Source of the DNA: BTQM01 sp036985875
GTDB taxonomy: Bacteria; Patescibacteriota; Minisyncoccia; Phycocordibacterales; UBA1539
DNA: 41,583 nucleotides
Assembly (NCBI GenBank): GCA_036985875.1
Contig: BTQM01000001.1
Location: 1 to 41,583, forward strand
Direction: 5' to 3'
The notes under the pieces were generated by a model. That model was not told the DNA's origin. It ran no database searches and saw only the letters and a list, made by a program, of their open reading frames with translations. The position numbers were made by a program, and so were the translations under genes. This document shows positions 1 through 8,116 of the stretch, piece by piece; the stretch's first letter is position 1, and each line of letters begins with the position of its first letter.

Positions 1-45
1 CCGAGCCGAGGAACTAATATGTAGGCATATTTCCTCTTTTGCTGT

Positions 46-51
46 TATAAT
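46..51 (+). promoter_or_regulatory. Probable -10 box upstream of gap
   Basis: A perfect TATAAT lies about 41 nt before the gap start codon. No convincing -35 is seen at the right distance. It is a plausible promoter for the gap-rpiB pair; apart from this, the first 92 bases hold nothing recognisable. Confidence 0.4.
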
Positions 52-92
52 GGAGAATATTAACAGTGTATTGTTTTAAATAGGGTATTATT

Positions 93-1133
93 ATGAAAAA
101 AATAAAGGTTGCCATAAACGGACTTGGCAGGATCGGTCGTACATTCTTTAAAATCGCCCACCCGAGAGATGAGGTTGAGATTGTTGCGGTGAACGACCTG
201 GGCGATATTGAAAATCTTGCGTATCTCCTCAAGTACGATACCGCTTACGGCAGAAGTGGTCTTGATATTGATGTGAAAAAAGAAGCGGGTAAAGAATACC
301 TTCGCGTGGATGGGCACGATATCCTTTTCCTTCAGCAAAAAGATCCATCACTTTTGCCATGGGGGGATCTGGACATTGATATTGTTGTTGAGTCAACAGG
401 CTTTTTCTCAGAGTACGGCAAAGCAAAGGCACATCTGGACGCGGGAGCAAAACGCGTTGTTCTTTCAGCGCCCGTGAAGGGCGAGCCGGTGGAGGGGATC
501 GCGGGCGGTACGGTTTTGGTAGGCGTCAATGAGGAGAAGCTCAAAGGGTATCAGATCTCTTCCAACGCCTCCTGCACCACTAACGCCGCGGGCTCCTTGA
601 TCAAGATATTGGATGAGACGGTGGGGATAGAAAAAGCGCTTCTTAATACTGCGCACGGGTACACCGCGACCCAGGCGCTTGTGGATTCTCCAAGCAAGCG
701 GGATTTCAGAAGGGGGCGAGCGGCTGCGCAAAATATCATTCCCGCCACGACCGGCGCCGCGATCGCGGTTACGAAAGCAATACCCGAGCTTGAAGGGAGG
801 TTTGACGGTATCGCCCTTCGGGTGCCGTTGATCACCGGCTCTATTGCCGACATCACTTTTATCGCGAAGCGCGACACGACCGCGGAGGAGGTCAACGAGA
901 TATTGAAGAAAGCGGCAAAGGAAGGAAGATGGAAGAAGGTGTTCTCTGTGACGGAAGAGCCGATCGTTTCCTCTGACATCATCGGCAGTCCTTATGCCGC
1001 GATAGCCGATCTTTCTTTCACGCGCGTAGTGGGTGGAAACTTGGTGAAAGTGCTTTCGTGGTATGATAACGAAACGGGGTACTCGAATGCAATGCTAGAG
1101 CATGTTATTACAAGCGGCAGATTTTTAAACTGA
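93..1133 (+). CDS. gap: Glyceraldehyde-3-phosphate dehydrogenase, type I
   Basis: Cytosolic glycolytic enzyme that oxidatively phosphorylates glyceraldehyde-3-phosphate to 1,3-bisphosphoglycerate. The N-terminus carries the Rossmann motif NGLGRIGR, followed by VNDLGD, whose acidic residue favours NAD over NADP. The catalytic cysteine motif SNASCTTN is intact near residue 155, and the C-terminal signature WYDNETGYSNAMLEHV is present. At 346 residues it is slightly longer than the usual 330-340. The ATG start is supported by the immediate MKKIKVAINGLGRIGR opening. The rpiB gene follows after only 6 nt, so the two are probably co-transcribed. The family assignment is certain; cofactor preference is inferred. 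Confidence 0.97.
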   Translation: MKKIKVAINGLGRIGRTFFKIAHPRDEVEIVAVNDLGDIENLAYLLKYDTAYGRSGLDIDVKKEAGKEYLRVDGHDILFLQQKDPSLLPWGDLDIDIVVESTGFFSEYGKAKAHLDAGAKRVVLSAPVKGEPVEGIAGGTVLVGVNEEKLKGYQISSNASCTTNAAGSLIKILDETVGIEKALLNTAHGYTATQALVDSPSKRDFRRGRAAAQNIIPATTGAAIAVTKAIPELEGRFDGIALRVPLITGSIADITFIAKRDTTAEEVNEILKKAAKEGRWKKVFSVTEEPIVSSDIIGSPYAAIADLSFTRVVGGNLVKVLSWYDNETGYSNAMLEHVITSGRFLN

Positions 1134-1139
1134 AAAATT

Positions 1140-1598
1140 ATGAAAGTCTACGTTGGTGCAGATCACGCGGGGTTTGAGTTGAAGCAGAAGCTAGTCGCGT
1201 ATCTCAAGGAGGGCGGTCATCAGGTGGTGGACGAGGGGGCGCACGAGCTTAACGAGGGGGATGATTACCCCGACTTTATTGCGCTTGTGGCAAAGGCTGT
1301 CTCTCTTGATACCGACGCAGTAGGCGTCATTTTGGGAGGTTCCGGGCAAGGTGAAGCAATCGTCGCGAACAGATTTCCCGGCGTTAGAGCCTCCGTCTAT
1401 TACGGTGGCCCCAAAGACATTATCACACTGTCTCGCGAGCACAATGATGCGAACATTCTATCCCTGGGAGCAAGATTTATAGGCGAAAAGGAGGCGAAAG
1501 AAACGGTGGGCTTGTGGCTGAGGACGCCGTTTTCCGGAGAAGAGCGGCACAAGAGGCGCATCAAGAAAATTGACGATATAGAGACGTATGCACGTTAG
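1140..1598 (+). CDS. rpiB: Ribose-5-phosphate isomerase B (RpiB/LacAB family)
   Basis: Interconverts ribose-5-phosphate and ribulose-5-phosphate in the non-oxidative pentose phosphate pathway. The N-terminal GADHAGFELKQKL is the family signature and RASVYYG-REHNDANILSLGAR follows in the usual order. The active-site loop reads GGSGQGEAIVANR. The position held by the catalytic Cys in the E. coli type is not Cys here, and a Glu sits where actinobacterial-type enzymes use Glu as the base, so this is the Glu-type variant (inference from family knowledge). Length 152 residues is typical. It lies 6 nt after gap and upstream of rpe and transketolase, which fits one pentose pathway cluster. Confidence 0.93.
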   Translation: MKVYVGADHAGFELKQKLVAYLKEGGHQVVDEGAHELNEGDDYPDFIALVAKAVSLDTDAVGVILGGSGQGEAIVANRFPGVRASVYYGGPKDIITLSREHNDANILSLGARFIGEKEAKETVGLWLRTPFSGEERHKRRIKKIDDIETYAR

Positions 1599-1640
1599 TT
1601 GTACGCCATTTTGCTTACTCAATAAAATAAATCTATACTT

Positions 1641-2015
1641 ATGAATGAGTTTAAAGAGACACAGCCAACAGAAAATCTTTTTTTAAAGAAAGCTGATTGT
1701 CAGGAACTTATTGATCGGCGCAAGATAGCGCCAGAAGATTTTCAGATCATTGAAGATCTATCTCATTATCCCACCGAGTTTTTTGTCGCGGAATTACACA
1801 ATTTTTTCAGCTCCAACCAAGAAAAAAGCGCTCAAGCCATAAAAGACCGGATCAAGCAGGTAAATGAAACGCTTGAAAAATATCCGGACGCCACTATCAC
1901 CGCCACGGCATCCTTAAAAGAAGCAATACCACTTCTTGTATTATTTCTTGAGTTTACTGAAAAATATGGCTGGATGGCAGCCGGACATTTGAATAGTCTG
2001 CTTGAAAATAGATAA
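1641..2015 (+). CDS. Hypothetical protein within the pentose phosphate cluster
   Basis: A 124-residue protein that I do not recognise. It has no signal peptide, no membrane segment and no cysteine-based metal site (one Cys, in KADCQEL). The composition suggests a helical soluble protein with charged amphipathic stretches; the last 30 residues (AIPLLVLFLEFTEKYGWMAAGHL) are more hydrophobic but broken by charges. It lies between rpiB and rpe on the same strand, and its stop is only 7 nt before the likely rpe ATG, so it appears to belong to that operon. A TATACT box almost touches its ATG. Gene reality is supported by codon-like structure and tight packing; function unknown. Confidence 0.7.
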   Translation: MNEFKETQPTENLFLKKADCQELIDRRKIAPEDFQIIEDLSHYPTEFFVAELHNFFSSNQEKSAQAIKDRIKQVNETLEKYPDATITATASLKEAIPLLVLFLEFTEKYGWMAAGHLNSLLENR

Positions 2016-2022
2016 TAGCAAA

Positions 2023-2733
2023 ATGGAGATTATCCCCGCAATAATGCCAAAAAGTTTTAAGGAGCTTGAGGAAAAAGCAAGTTTACTTGCCGGTCTTGTG
2101 GATGTGGTGCAGATTGACGTGATGGACGGGCGATTCGTTCCCGAAAAAACATGGCCGTATGCTGGAGAAGATGTGTCTTTGAAAGAGCTTGCGGGGGGTA
2201 AAAGGCACTTTCCGGAAAGTGCGCGCCTGTCCTATGAGATCGATCTCATGGTCAGTCAGCCGGAGGAGTCTATGGGATCATGGATATGGGCGGGAGCGCG
2301 TCGAATCATTTTTCATATTGAATCTATCGGCGATATGGATCTATTTTGGGAGAAAATAAGCCATATAGATCCCCCGGCTGATTTTCTTAAGGCGTTGGGA
2401 GTGGAGAAAAGTGATGTTGAGTTGGGTCTTGCTCTTAATATTGAAACACCAAACGAGGCGCTTTTCCCTCATATTGAGAAGGTTGATTTTGTACAGTGCA
2501 TGGGTATCGCACGCATCGGCTATCAAGGAGAGCCTTTTGACGAGAGAGTTTTGCACAAGTTGCGCGATTTGCGAAAACACTACCCAGAGCTTATACTGAG
2601 TGTTGATGGTGGAGTGAATCTGGAGACCGCGCCGCGCCTTATAGAAGCGGGGGCGAATCGTCTGGTGTCGGGATCGGCGATTCTTGAAAGCAAAGACATC
2701 AAAAAGAGAATCAAGGAATTCCAAAGTATATGA
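2023..2733 (+). CDS. rpe: Ribulose-phosphate 3-epimerase family protein
   Basis: Epimerises ribulose-5-phosphate to xylulose-5-phosphate. The TIM-barrel landmarks are present: IIPAIMP at the start (normally I-x-P-S-I), VVQIDVMDGRFVP (metal-binding Asp), and the C-terminal SVDGGVNLETAPRLIEAGANRLVSGSAI phosphate-binding strands. The second family motif, usually DVHLMV, reads IDLMVSQP and lacks the usual metal-binding His at that position; HIES downstream is intact. I chose ATG 2023 rather than the TTG at 2002, because the longer version overlaps the preceding gene and adds only seven residues. At 236 residues it is slightly long for the family, with extra sequence near residues 45-65. It lies directly upstream of transketolase. 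Confidence 0.88.
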   Translation: MEIIPAIMPKSFKELEEKASLLAGLVDVVQIDVMDGRFVPEKTWPYAGEDVSLKELAGGKRHFPESARLSYEIDLMVSQPEESMGSWIWAGARRIIFHIESIGDMDLFWEKISHIDPPADFLKALGVEKSDVELGLALNIETPNEALFPHIEKVDFVQCMGIARIGYQGEPFDERVLHKLRDLRKHYPELILSVDGGVNLETAPRLIEAGANRLVSGSAILESKDIKKRIKEFQSI

Positions 2734-2825
2734 CATATGTCGCACTCACACGATGACCCTATTATCACAAAGCTATGCTTTGTCCATGGGGCAGGCAAAT
2801 TTGAAAGGTCACAATTTATTATATT

Positions 2826-3686
2826 ATGGTACATCTGCACGAAGATAAACTAAAGGAGCTCGAGATAAAAGCGAATAAGATTCGTCAGTCTATTATTGAG
2901 ATGCTCCTTGAGGCGGGTTCTGGGCATACTGCGGGGCCGCTCGGAATGGCTGATATTTTCACGGCGTTTTATTTCCATATATTAAATCACGACTCCAAAA
3001 ATCCAGATTGGGAGGAGCGCGATCGCCTTATTCTATCGAATGGTCATATTGTGCCAGTACGCTACGCAACCATGGCGTATGCGGGATATTTCCCACTGGA
3101 GGAGTTGAAGACGCTTCGCAAGCTTGGAACGCGTTTGCAGGGACATCCCGAGCGAGAGAAGCTTCCCGGTGTGGAAAGCACCTCTGGTCCACTTGGCTCT
3201 GGTCTAGGGCAGGCGGCAGGTATTGCCTATGGCGCGCGTATGGATGACAAGAAGTTTCGCACCTATTGTTTACTATCCGACGGGGAACATGACTCCGGAA
3301 ATATCTGGGAGTCGGCTATGTTTGCGGCAAACAACAAGTTGAGCAATCTTACCGGCGTGATCGATCGCAATAACATTCAGATAGACGGGATGACCGAGGA
3401 TGTGATGCCCCTGGATTCTCTGCGCGACAAATACGAAGCATTCGATTGGCATGTAATCGACGTTGACGGACACAATATTGGGGAATTCGTGAATGCGGTG
3501 GAGGAGGCGAAAGCGATCCATGAAAAGCCAACCATGATCATCGCACACACCATTCCAGGTAAGGGAATAAAAGAAATAGAGTTTGATTATCTGTGGCACG
3601 GAAAGCCGCCGCAGAAACAGGAGGCGGAAAAGTTTTTGAAAGAATTGCGAACATTGGGCGGAAAGATCAGGAGCGAGCACGAATGA
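2826..3686 (+). CDS. Transketolase, N-terminal (TPP-binding) subunit
   Basis: First half of a two-gene transketolase that transfers two-carbon ketol units in the pentose phosphate pathway. It has SGHTAGPLGMADI near residue 32, the substrate-loop His in GHIVPVRYA and LQGHPE, GPLGSGLGQAAGIAYGAR, and the TPP/Mg motif GDGEH-like SDGEHDSGNIWE ending in DRNNIQIDG (about residues 155-190). Length 286 matches separately encoded N-subunits. Its TGA overlaps the ATG of the C-subunit gene (ATGA), implying translational coupling and stoichiometric synthesis. The split is the normal architecture in archaea and many small-genome bacteria, not a frameshift. Confidence 0.95.
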   Translation: MVHLHEDKLKELEIKANKIRQSIIEMLLEAGSGHTAGPLGMADIFTAFYFHILNHDSKNPDWEERDRLILSNGHIVPVRYATMAYAGYFPLEELKTLRKLGTRLQGHPEREKLPGVESTSGPLGSGLGQAAGIAYGARMDDKKFRTYCLLSDGEHDSGNIWESAMFAANNKLSNLTGVIDRNNIQIDGMTEDVMPLDSLRDKYEAFDWHVIDVDGHNIGEFVNAVEEAKAIHEKPTMIIAHTIPGKGIKEIEFDYLWHGKPPQKQEAEKFLKELRTLGGKIRSEHE

Positions 3687-4732
3687 ATCAGCCCGTAATT
3701 TATAATGTAACACAAAGGACACAAGGCAATATGACAAATCAGGATCCAAAATTAAGTTCCAAGATATTTGACGAAGACATTGAAAAAGAGCCGATACGTG
3801 ATGGTTTTGGGAAGGGTTTGGTTGAGGCGGGCGAACGTGATCCGCGCGTTGTTGCGCTGTCTGCAGACTTGACAGAGTCAACGAGGACGCATTGGTTCAA
3901 GGAAAAGTTCCCGGAGCGCTATATTGAAATAGGGGTTGCCGAACAAAATCTTGCGACCGTTGCGTCTGGCCTTGCCAATTATGGGAAAATTCCCTTTATT
4001 ACTTCTTATGCTGTTTTCAGTCCGGGAAGGAACAATGAGCAGATCAGGACGACGATCTCACTTAACAATGTTCCCGTAAAAGTTGTGGGAGCTCATGCGG
4101 GAATTTCTGTTGGTCCAGATGGAGCGACACACCAGGCGCTGGAAGATATCGCGCTTATGAGAGTGCAGCCCAACATGACCGTGCTTGTGCCCTGCGACAG
4201 CGAAGAAGCGCAGAAGGCAACTATCGCGGCAGCACAGCACGATGGTCCCGTGTATATTCGTCTTGCACGCGAAAAGACACCAAAGTTTACGACACAGGAA
4301 ACATCATTTGAAATAGGTAAGGCGCAGATATTTTTCACTCCGCAAGAAGACGTTGCGATCAAAGCGGGGATCATTGCCTGCGGTCCCTTGCTGCATAATG
4401 CGCTCATGGCGGCAAAAGCGTTTGAATACGGAGGAATAGGAGTGGAGGTAATGAACCTCTCCACTATAAAGCCCATAGACAAAAAAGCGATAGTGGCGTT
4501 TGCAAAAAAGGTTGGTGCAGTGGTTACCGTGGAAGAACACCAAGTCGCAGGAGGGATGGGCAGTGCCGTGGCGGAGGTGTTGTCCGGCGAATATCCTGTA
4601 CCAATGGAGTTTGTGGGTGTGCAGGATATGTTCGGACAGTCCGGCACGCCCGAAGAGCTTATAGAGCACTACGGCATGGGATCGTCCTCCATCCAAAAAG
4701 CCGTAGAAAAAGTCATCAAAAGAATGGGGTAG
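3683..4732 (+). CDS. Transketolase, C-terminal (pyrimidine-binding) subunit
   Basis: Second half of the split transketolase. It contains the Pyr domain with the catalytic Glu motif IEIGVAEQNLATVASGLA, then SYAVFSPGRNNEQIRT, GAHAGISVGPDGATHQALEDIA, and the C-terminal transketolase domain (VMNLSTIKPIDKKAI, VTVEEHQVAGGMGSAVAEVL). The start at 3683 overlaps the previous stop as ATGA; a further upstream start in the same frame at 3593 would overlap the partner by about 90 nt and is unlikely. An internal ATG at 3731 is also possible. At 349 residues it is slightly longer than typical because of a 20-30 residue polar N-terminal extension. It is the last gene of the pentose cluster. Confidence 0.95.
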   Translation: MNQPVIYNVTQRTQGNMTNQDPKLSSKIFDEDIEKEPIRDGFGKGLVEAGERDPRVVALSADLTESTRTHWFKEKFPERYIEIGVAEQNLATVASGLANYGKIPFITSYAVFSPGRNNEQIRTTISLNNVPVKVVGAHAGISVGPDGATHQALEDIALMRVQPNMTVLVPCDSEEAQKATIAAAQHDGPVYIRLAREKTPKFTTQETSFEIGKAQIFFTPQEDVAIKAGIIACGPLLHNALMAAKAFEYGGIGVEVMNLSTIKPIDKKAIVAFAKKVGAVVTVEEHQVAGGMGSAVAEVLSGEYPVPMEFVGVQDMFGQSGTPEELIEHYGMGSSSIQKAVEKVIKRMG

Positions 4733-4852
4733 TGCTCTCGCTCTCGTGAGTTCTCACTTAAACAATTTTTTGTTTTAACAAAAAACACGCTTGCAGTGGT
4801 ATAAGCGAATTGTAGACACATTCCAAGATGCTTTAGAGATTAGAGAAATAAG

Positions 4853-5632
4853 ATGGATGAAATAAAGCACAAACTCCATAAAGTATTTTACGGCAAGAGC
4901 TATATAAGCATCTTGTTCAATAATACATTATTGGCCGTGAACGCCGCTCTTATTTTTTTGGTGCTCATCGCCGCCTTTTTCCCAGAAAATAAAGTGATTA
5001 TTGCCATAGAGATTTTCTTGGGCGTACTATTTTTGAGTGAGTATATGCTCCGATTGTGGGTGGCGCCCAAGAGGGTCGCGTATATATTCAGGTGGATGAG
5101 CATACTTGACGCCATCGTCATCTTTTCTCTGTTTGCTCCAGCGTTTATTGGGAATTTGGGATTTTTACGGCTTGTCAGGTCACTGCAGATGTTGCGACTC
5201 TACAAAATATCCAGAAATTTATACCATCATGAAGGAAATAAGTTTATTATACGCAACAAAGAGATCATCATCGGCGTCCTTAATTTGGTGATATTTCTGC
5301 TTTTGATGACATCGCTCGTGTTCGTGTTTCAGGTGCGGGTCAACACGGAGATCAGCACGTATTTGGACGCGATGTATTTTACCATTAGCACGCTTACGAC
5401 AACGGGGTTTGGCGACATCACGCCTGAGGGTGCGGTAGGCAAGTTCTTGACGATACTTATTATGGTATTCGGTATTACGTTATTTGTAAGATTGGCAAAG
5501 AGCATGTTCCACAGGCCTCGTATTGATTATGTGTGTCGAAATTGTAAATTAGGGCGGCATGATCTTGACGCGATTCACTGCAAACATTGTGGCGCAACGA
5601 TCAAAAACGACGCATATAAATATCTTGATTAG
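4853..5632 (+). CDS. Voltage-gated-type potassium channel with C-terminal zinc ribbon
   Basis: Membrane K+ channel subunit of 259 residues. Hydrophobic segments lie at about 17-43, 48-68, 75-100, 138-160 and 195-214. An S4-like arginine-spaced segment (about 105-121, LRLVRSLQMLRLYKISR) precedes the pore. The pore loop carries TLTTTGFGDITPEG, so the filter is TTGFGD (183-188), the GFGD variant of the K+ signature. After S6, instead of an RCK/TrkA-N domain, there is a compact four-cysteine zinc ribbon with Cys at 228, 231, 243 and 246. The ribbon could serve in assembly or redox/metal gating; that is inference. It stands alone between the transketolase genes and engB. The start is the first ATG giving a short charged N-terminus. 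Confidence 0.88.
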   Translation: MDEIKHKLHKVFYGKSYISILFNNTLLAVNAALIFLVLIAAFFPENKVIIAIEIFLGVLFLSEYMLRLWVAPKRVAYIFRWMSILDAIVIFSLFAPAFIGNLGFLRLVRSLQMLRLYKISRNLYHHEGNKFIIRNKEIIIGVLNLVIFLLLMTSLVFVFQVRVNTEISTYLDAMYFTISTLTTTGFGDITPEGAVGKFLTILIMVFGITLFVRLAKSMFHRPRIDYVCRNCKLGRHDLDAIHCKHCGATIKNDAYKYLD

Positions 5633-5643
5633 CTTAAAGCTTA

Positions 5644-5670
5644 ATACATGGCGGCTTTGCCGCCATGTAT
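5644..5670. repeat. Perfect 12-bp inverted repeat (hairpin) between channel gene and engB
   Basis: Two perfect 12-nt arms (ATACATGGCGGC and its complement) flank a TTT loop. There is no T-tract after either arm, so it is not a typical intrinsic terminator. It could be a REP-like element, an RNA-stability hairpin at the end of the channel mRNA, or a processing site. Confidence 0.7.
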
Positions 5671-5702
5671 GGGAAGCATCAAAGCTAATTTAATCTAAAC
5701 TC

Positions 5703-6293
5703 ATGGAAATAAATACTGCAGAATTTGTAAAAGGGATCCTCGGCACGGATGAGATCACGGAGGACGGGGTGCCGCAGATCGCGTTTGTCGGGAGGTCCAA
5801 TGTCGGAAAATCAAGTGTGATAAACTCCTTGCTTGGGCGAAAGAATCTGGTGAAGTCGAGCTCCGTTCCGGGAAAAACACGGGAAATCAATTTTTTTCTT
5901 GTTCACTATAACGACGGCGAAGCTAGTAAAGAAATATATTTTGTTGATCTTCCGGGGTACGGCTTTGCGAAGCTTCCCGCGAAAGTCCGCGAGAAGCTCA
6001 GGAAACTCATGTACTGGTATCTTGCGGATCTGTACACGCGCCCGCGCGCGGTCGTGCTGATCGTTGACGTTAGGGTTGGGCCCTCCGCGCTGGACAGGGA
6101 GATGCTTGAACTGCTAAAGGAGCATGGGCACAGAGTGGTCGTTGTGGCAAACAAGGCGGATAAACTAAAGAAAAGCGAGCGGGAACGCCGCCTCATGCGA
6201 GTGGAGGAAGGGCTTGGGTGCCGGGATATCATCTTGTATTCCGCAAAAACAAAAGTGGGGAGAGAAAAACTTTTGAAAGAGGTATTGGGATGA
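5703..6293 (+). CDS. engB: Ribosome biogenesis GTPase EngB (YihA/YsxC)
   Basis: GTPase required for large ribosomal subunit assembly. All G motifs are visible: G1 GRSNVGKSSVINSL (about residue 29), the switch region SSVPGKTREINFF, G3 DLPGYGFAKLP, G4 NKADK and G5 YSAKTK. The length of 196 residues is normal. It sits about 70 nt after the channel gene, separated by a perfect hairpin, and has no obvious functional link to its neighbours. The start ATG immediately precedes the conserved N-terminal strand region. Confidence 0.95.
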   Translation: MEINTAEFVKGILGTDEITEDGVPQIAFVGRSNVGKSSVINSLLGRKNLVKSSSVPGKTREINFFLVHYNDGEASKEIYFVDLPGYGFAKLPAKVREKLRKLMYWYLADLYTRPRAVVLIVDVRVGPSALDREMLELLKEHGHRVVVVANKADKLKKSERERRLMRVEEGLGCRDIILYSAKTKVGREKLLKEVLG

Positions 6294-6356
6294 TTTTTTC
6301 TTATGAAACGCCGCGAGGTATCAAGCAGGGCAATTTGTGCATGTGCGGGAATTTGA

Positions 6357-6362
6357 TATAAT
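6357..6362 (+). promoter_or_regulatory. -10 box of a probably leaderless ZIP transporter transcript
   Basis: A perfect TATAAT ends 6 nt before the ATG at 6369, with a TTGTGC at 6335-6340 (16-bp spacer) as a possible -35. Transcription would start at or beside the start codon. Confidence 0.6.
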
Positions 6363-6368
6363 ACGCCC

Positions 6369-7169
6369 ATGATTTTGCTCTACATCGTCCTCGCGACAAT
6401 AGCAGAAATGATTGTTGCGCTGGCAGGGATTTTTTTTGTGTTTCTTGGGTCCGAGAAGCTTAAAAGGTACCTGCCGTACTTTATCAGTTTTTCTGTCGGT
6501 ACGTTTCTTGCAGTGGTGTTTCTGAATATTTTGCCGGAAGCGATGAAGTATTCTTCGCCGGATACGATCCTTTCCTATACCCTAGCGGGATTTTTGTTCT
6601 TTCTTCTTCTGTCGCGGTTTCTTCATTGGTATCACCATCATGAAAAGCGTGAGTGTAGCCCCGAAGACGGAAGCTCGAAATGTGTTCGCGTGGATGATAC
6701 GCGTGTCAGCATCAAGGCAAGTGGATATCTGGTCTTGGCGGGTGACTTCATACACAATTTTATAGACGGTATCATTATTGCGCTTGCGTTTCTCGCTGAT
6801 GTTAATATCGGCATCGTTACTACCATAGCCGTGTTATTTCACGAATTTCCACAGGAGGTGGCAGATTTTTTCATATTGATCAATGCGGGATTCTCCAAGA
6901 AAAAAGCGCTGCTCTTCAATTTCCTTGTTTCCTCCACGACGCTTGTCGGAGCTGTGATCACTTATTTCCTTGCTGTGAACATAGACAAGTTTATCGGCCC
7001 GGCACTTGGTCTTGTGGCGGGGAATTTTCTCTACATTGCCGCCTCTGACTTGATTCCTGAATTGCAAGCGAGACATGGAGCGGGTACTGGCAGCACGATC
7101 AGGCAATTCTCTCTTATTCTTCTTGGGGTTTTCATAATGTATACGATCATAATTCTCATGCCGGAATAG
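6369..7169 (+). CDS. ZIP family divalent metal transporter
   Basis: Integral membrane protein for Zn2+/Fe2+-type metal ions. It has about seven or eight hydrophobic segments over 266 residues. The two family metal-site motifs are intact: HNFIDGIIIALAF (HNxxDG, about residue 129) and HEFPQEVADFFIL (HExPxE, about residue 158). A His-rich cytosolic loop, HWYHHHEKRECSPEDG, lies between the third and fourth segments, the usual position of a metal-sensing loop. C-terminal GLVAGNFLYIAASDLIPEL is also typical. It is transcribed alone from its own -10 box. Substrate specificity cannot be read from the sequence. Confidence 0.92.
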   Translation: MILLYIVLATIAEMIVALAGIFFVFLGSEKLKRYLPYFISFSVGTFLAVVFLNILPEAMKYSSPDTILSYTLAGFLFFLLLSRFLHWYHHHEKRECSPEDGSSKCVRVDDTRVSIKASGYLVLAGDFIHNFIDGIIIALAFLADVNIGIVTTIAVLFHEFPQEVADFFILINAGFSKKKALLFNFLVSSTTLVGAVITYFLAVNIDKFIGPALGLVAGNFLYIAASDLIPELQARHGAGTGSTIRQFSLILLGVFIMYTIIILMPE

Positions 7170-7226
7170 AAAGTGGCGCGCTAGCACACCAAAAAGGTGT
7201 AATAATGCGCGTATTAACATGAACCC

Positions 7227-7255
7227 ACACCACCCTTTCAGAAAGGATGGTGTGC
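7227..7255. repeat. Hairpin downstream of the ZIP transporter
   Basis: CACACCACCCTTT pairs with AAAGGATGGTGTG, with one mismatch and a CAG loop. No T-tract follows, so terminator activity is uncertain. The rest of the interval 7170-7357 shows nothing else recognisable. Confidence 0.5.
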
Positions 7256-7357
7256 TGTTGCCTGCGGCTATTTACTTAATCTCTGCTTTATGGCAGTCTG
7301 AAGAGCAGAGTAGAACTTCTTTGAAATAACTGAATACTGAAAAAGGGGGGGGTAGAA

Positions 7358-8116
7358 ATGAAATTGTTCAGCTTACTCGGTTTACTTCTTATTTTTACAT
7401 TCGTCAGTATAGGTATGGGTCCTTTGACGCTGTACAATGCTGGAAAACACGACACTAAAGAGGTGCAAGTCGGAGAGTTTGGTGCTTACGCAGACCATAT
7501 ATTGCATGTTGCGGTAGCGTCGAAACGAAAAGGCAGATCTAAGGGGTACCGTGTCGGCGCTGGCGTGGCGATAGGAGAGCGTCTCTTTGTGACTGCGTGG
7601 CATGTTGTTGCCAGCGGTGGCGACATTATTGTTACAAACAGTAAGGGTAAAAAATTCAGAGGGAAGGTGGTAGCGTATGACCCTACAGTAGACATGGCGC
7701 TCGTGTGGACATCCGAGAAACTATCTCCCGTAGCATCTTTGCGAAAAGGCGATTTGAAGATCGGCGAATCCATTTTTGTCATCGGCCACCATCTCGGGGT
7801 GCTTCGTTGGACATTCGCGTTTGGGAGAGTGATGCATCCGGGGAGAGATCTGTTTTCCAGCAAAGTGTCAGACATAAACGCGCCGCTTATCCAGCTTGAT
7901 ATGCATATTGCCCCTGGTGCCAGTGGTGGTGGACTATTCGACGCCGCCGGTAATCTTGTGGGAATAGTTGTTCAACTGTTTGATGGAGTGGGAATTGGTC
8001 TCGCAGTTCCGATAGAAGTCGTTTGCAGGTTTAAGCTGCGCGAAACGATCGAACTGTGTGCGAAAGGAAAGGTCTTGAAGAAGACTTCTAGTACGGATGA
8101 AAAGGAGTTGCGATGA
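7358..8116 (+). CDS. Secreted or membrane-anchored trypsin-like serine protease (S1/HtrA-like)
   Basis: Extracytoplasmic chymotrypsin-fold protease of 252 residues. The N-terminus MKLFSLLGLLLIFTFVSIG is a signal peptide or anchor. The catalytic triad is readable: His in VTAWHVVASGG (about residue 83), Asp in YDPTVDMALV (about 111), and Ser in APGASGGGLFDAAG (about 190). There is no PDZ domain, unlike DegP/HtrA, so this is a bare protease domain. A purine-rich, G-rich ribosome binding site (run of G at 7345-7353) precedes the ATG. Its TGA overlaps the ATG of the next gene (ATGA), so the two are co-translated. It may perform envelope protein quality control or regulated cleavage; the target is unknown. 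Confidence 0.88.
   Translation: MKLFSLLGLLLIFTFVSIGMGPLTLYNAGKHDTKEVQVGEFGAYADHILHVAVASKRKGRSKGYRVGAGVAIGERLFVTAWHVVASGGDIIVTNSKGKKFRGKVVAYDPTVDMALVWTSEKLSPVASLRKGDLKIGESIFVIGHHLGVLRWTFAFGRVMHPGRDLFSSKVSDINAPLIQLDMHIAPGASGGGLFDAAGNLVGIVVQLFDGVGIGLAVPIEVVCRFKLRETIELCAKGKVLKKTSSTDEKELR

Noticed and set aside
4093..4647. 184-residue minus-strand frame inside transketolase C
   Set aside because: Antisense shadow without motifs or start signals.
2826..4732. Transketolase appearing frameshifted
   Set aside because: Two subunits with ATGA overlap and complete motifs are a normal split architecture.
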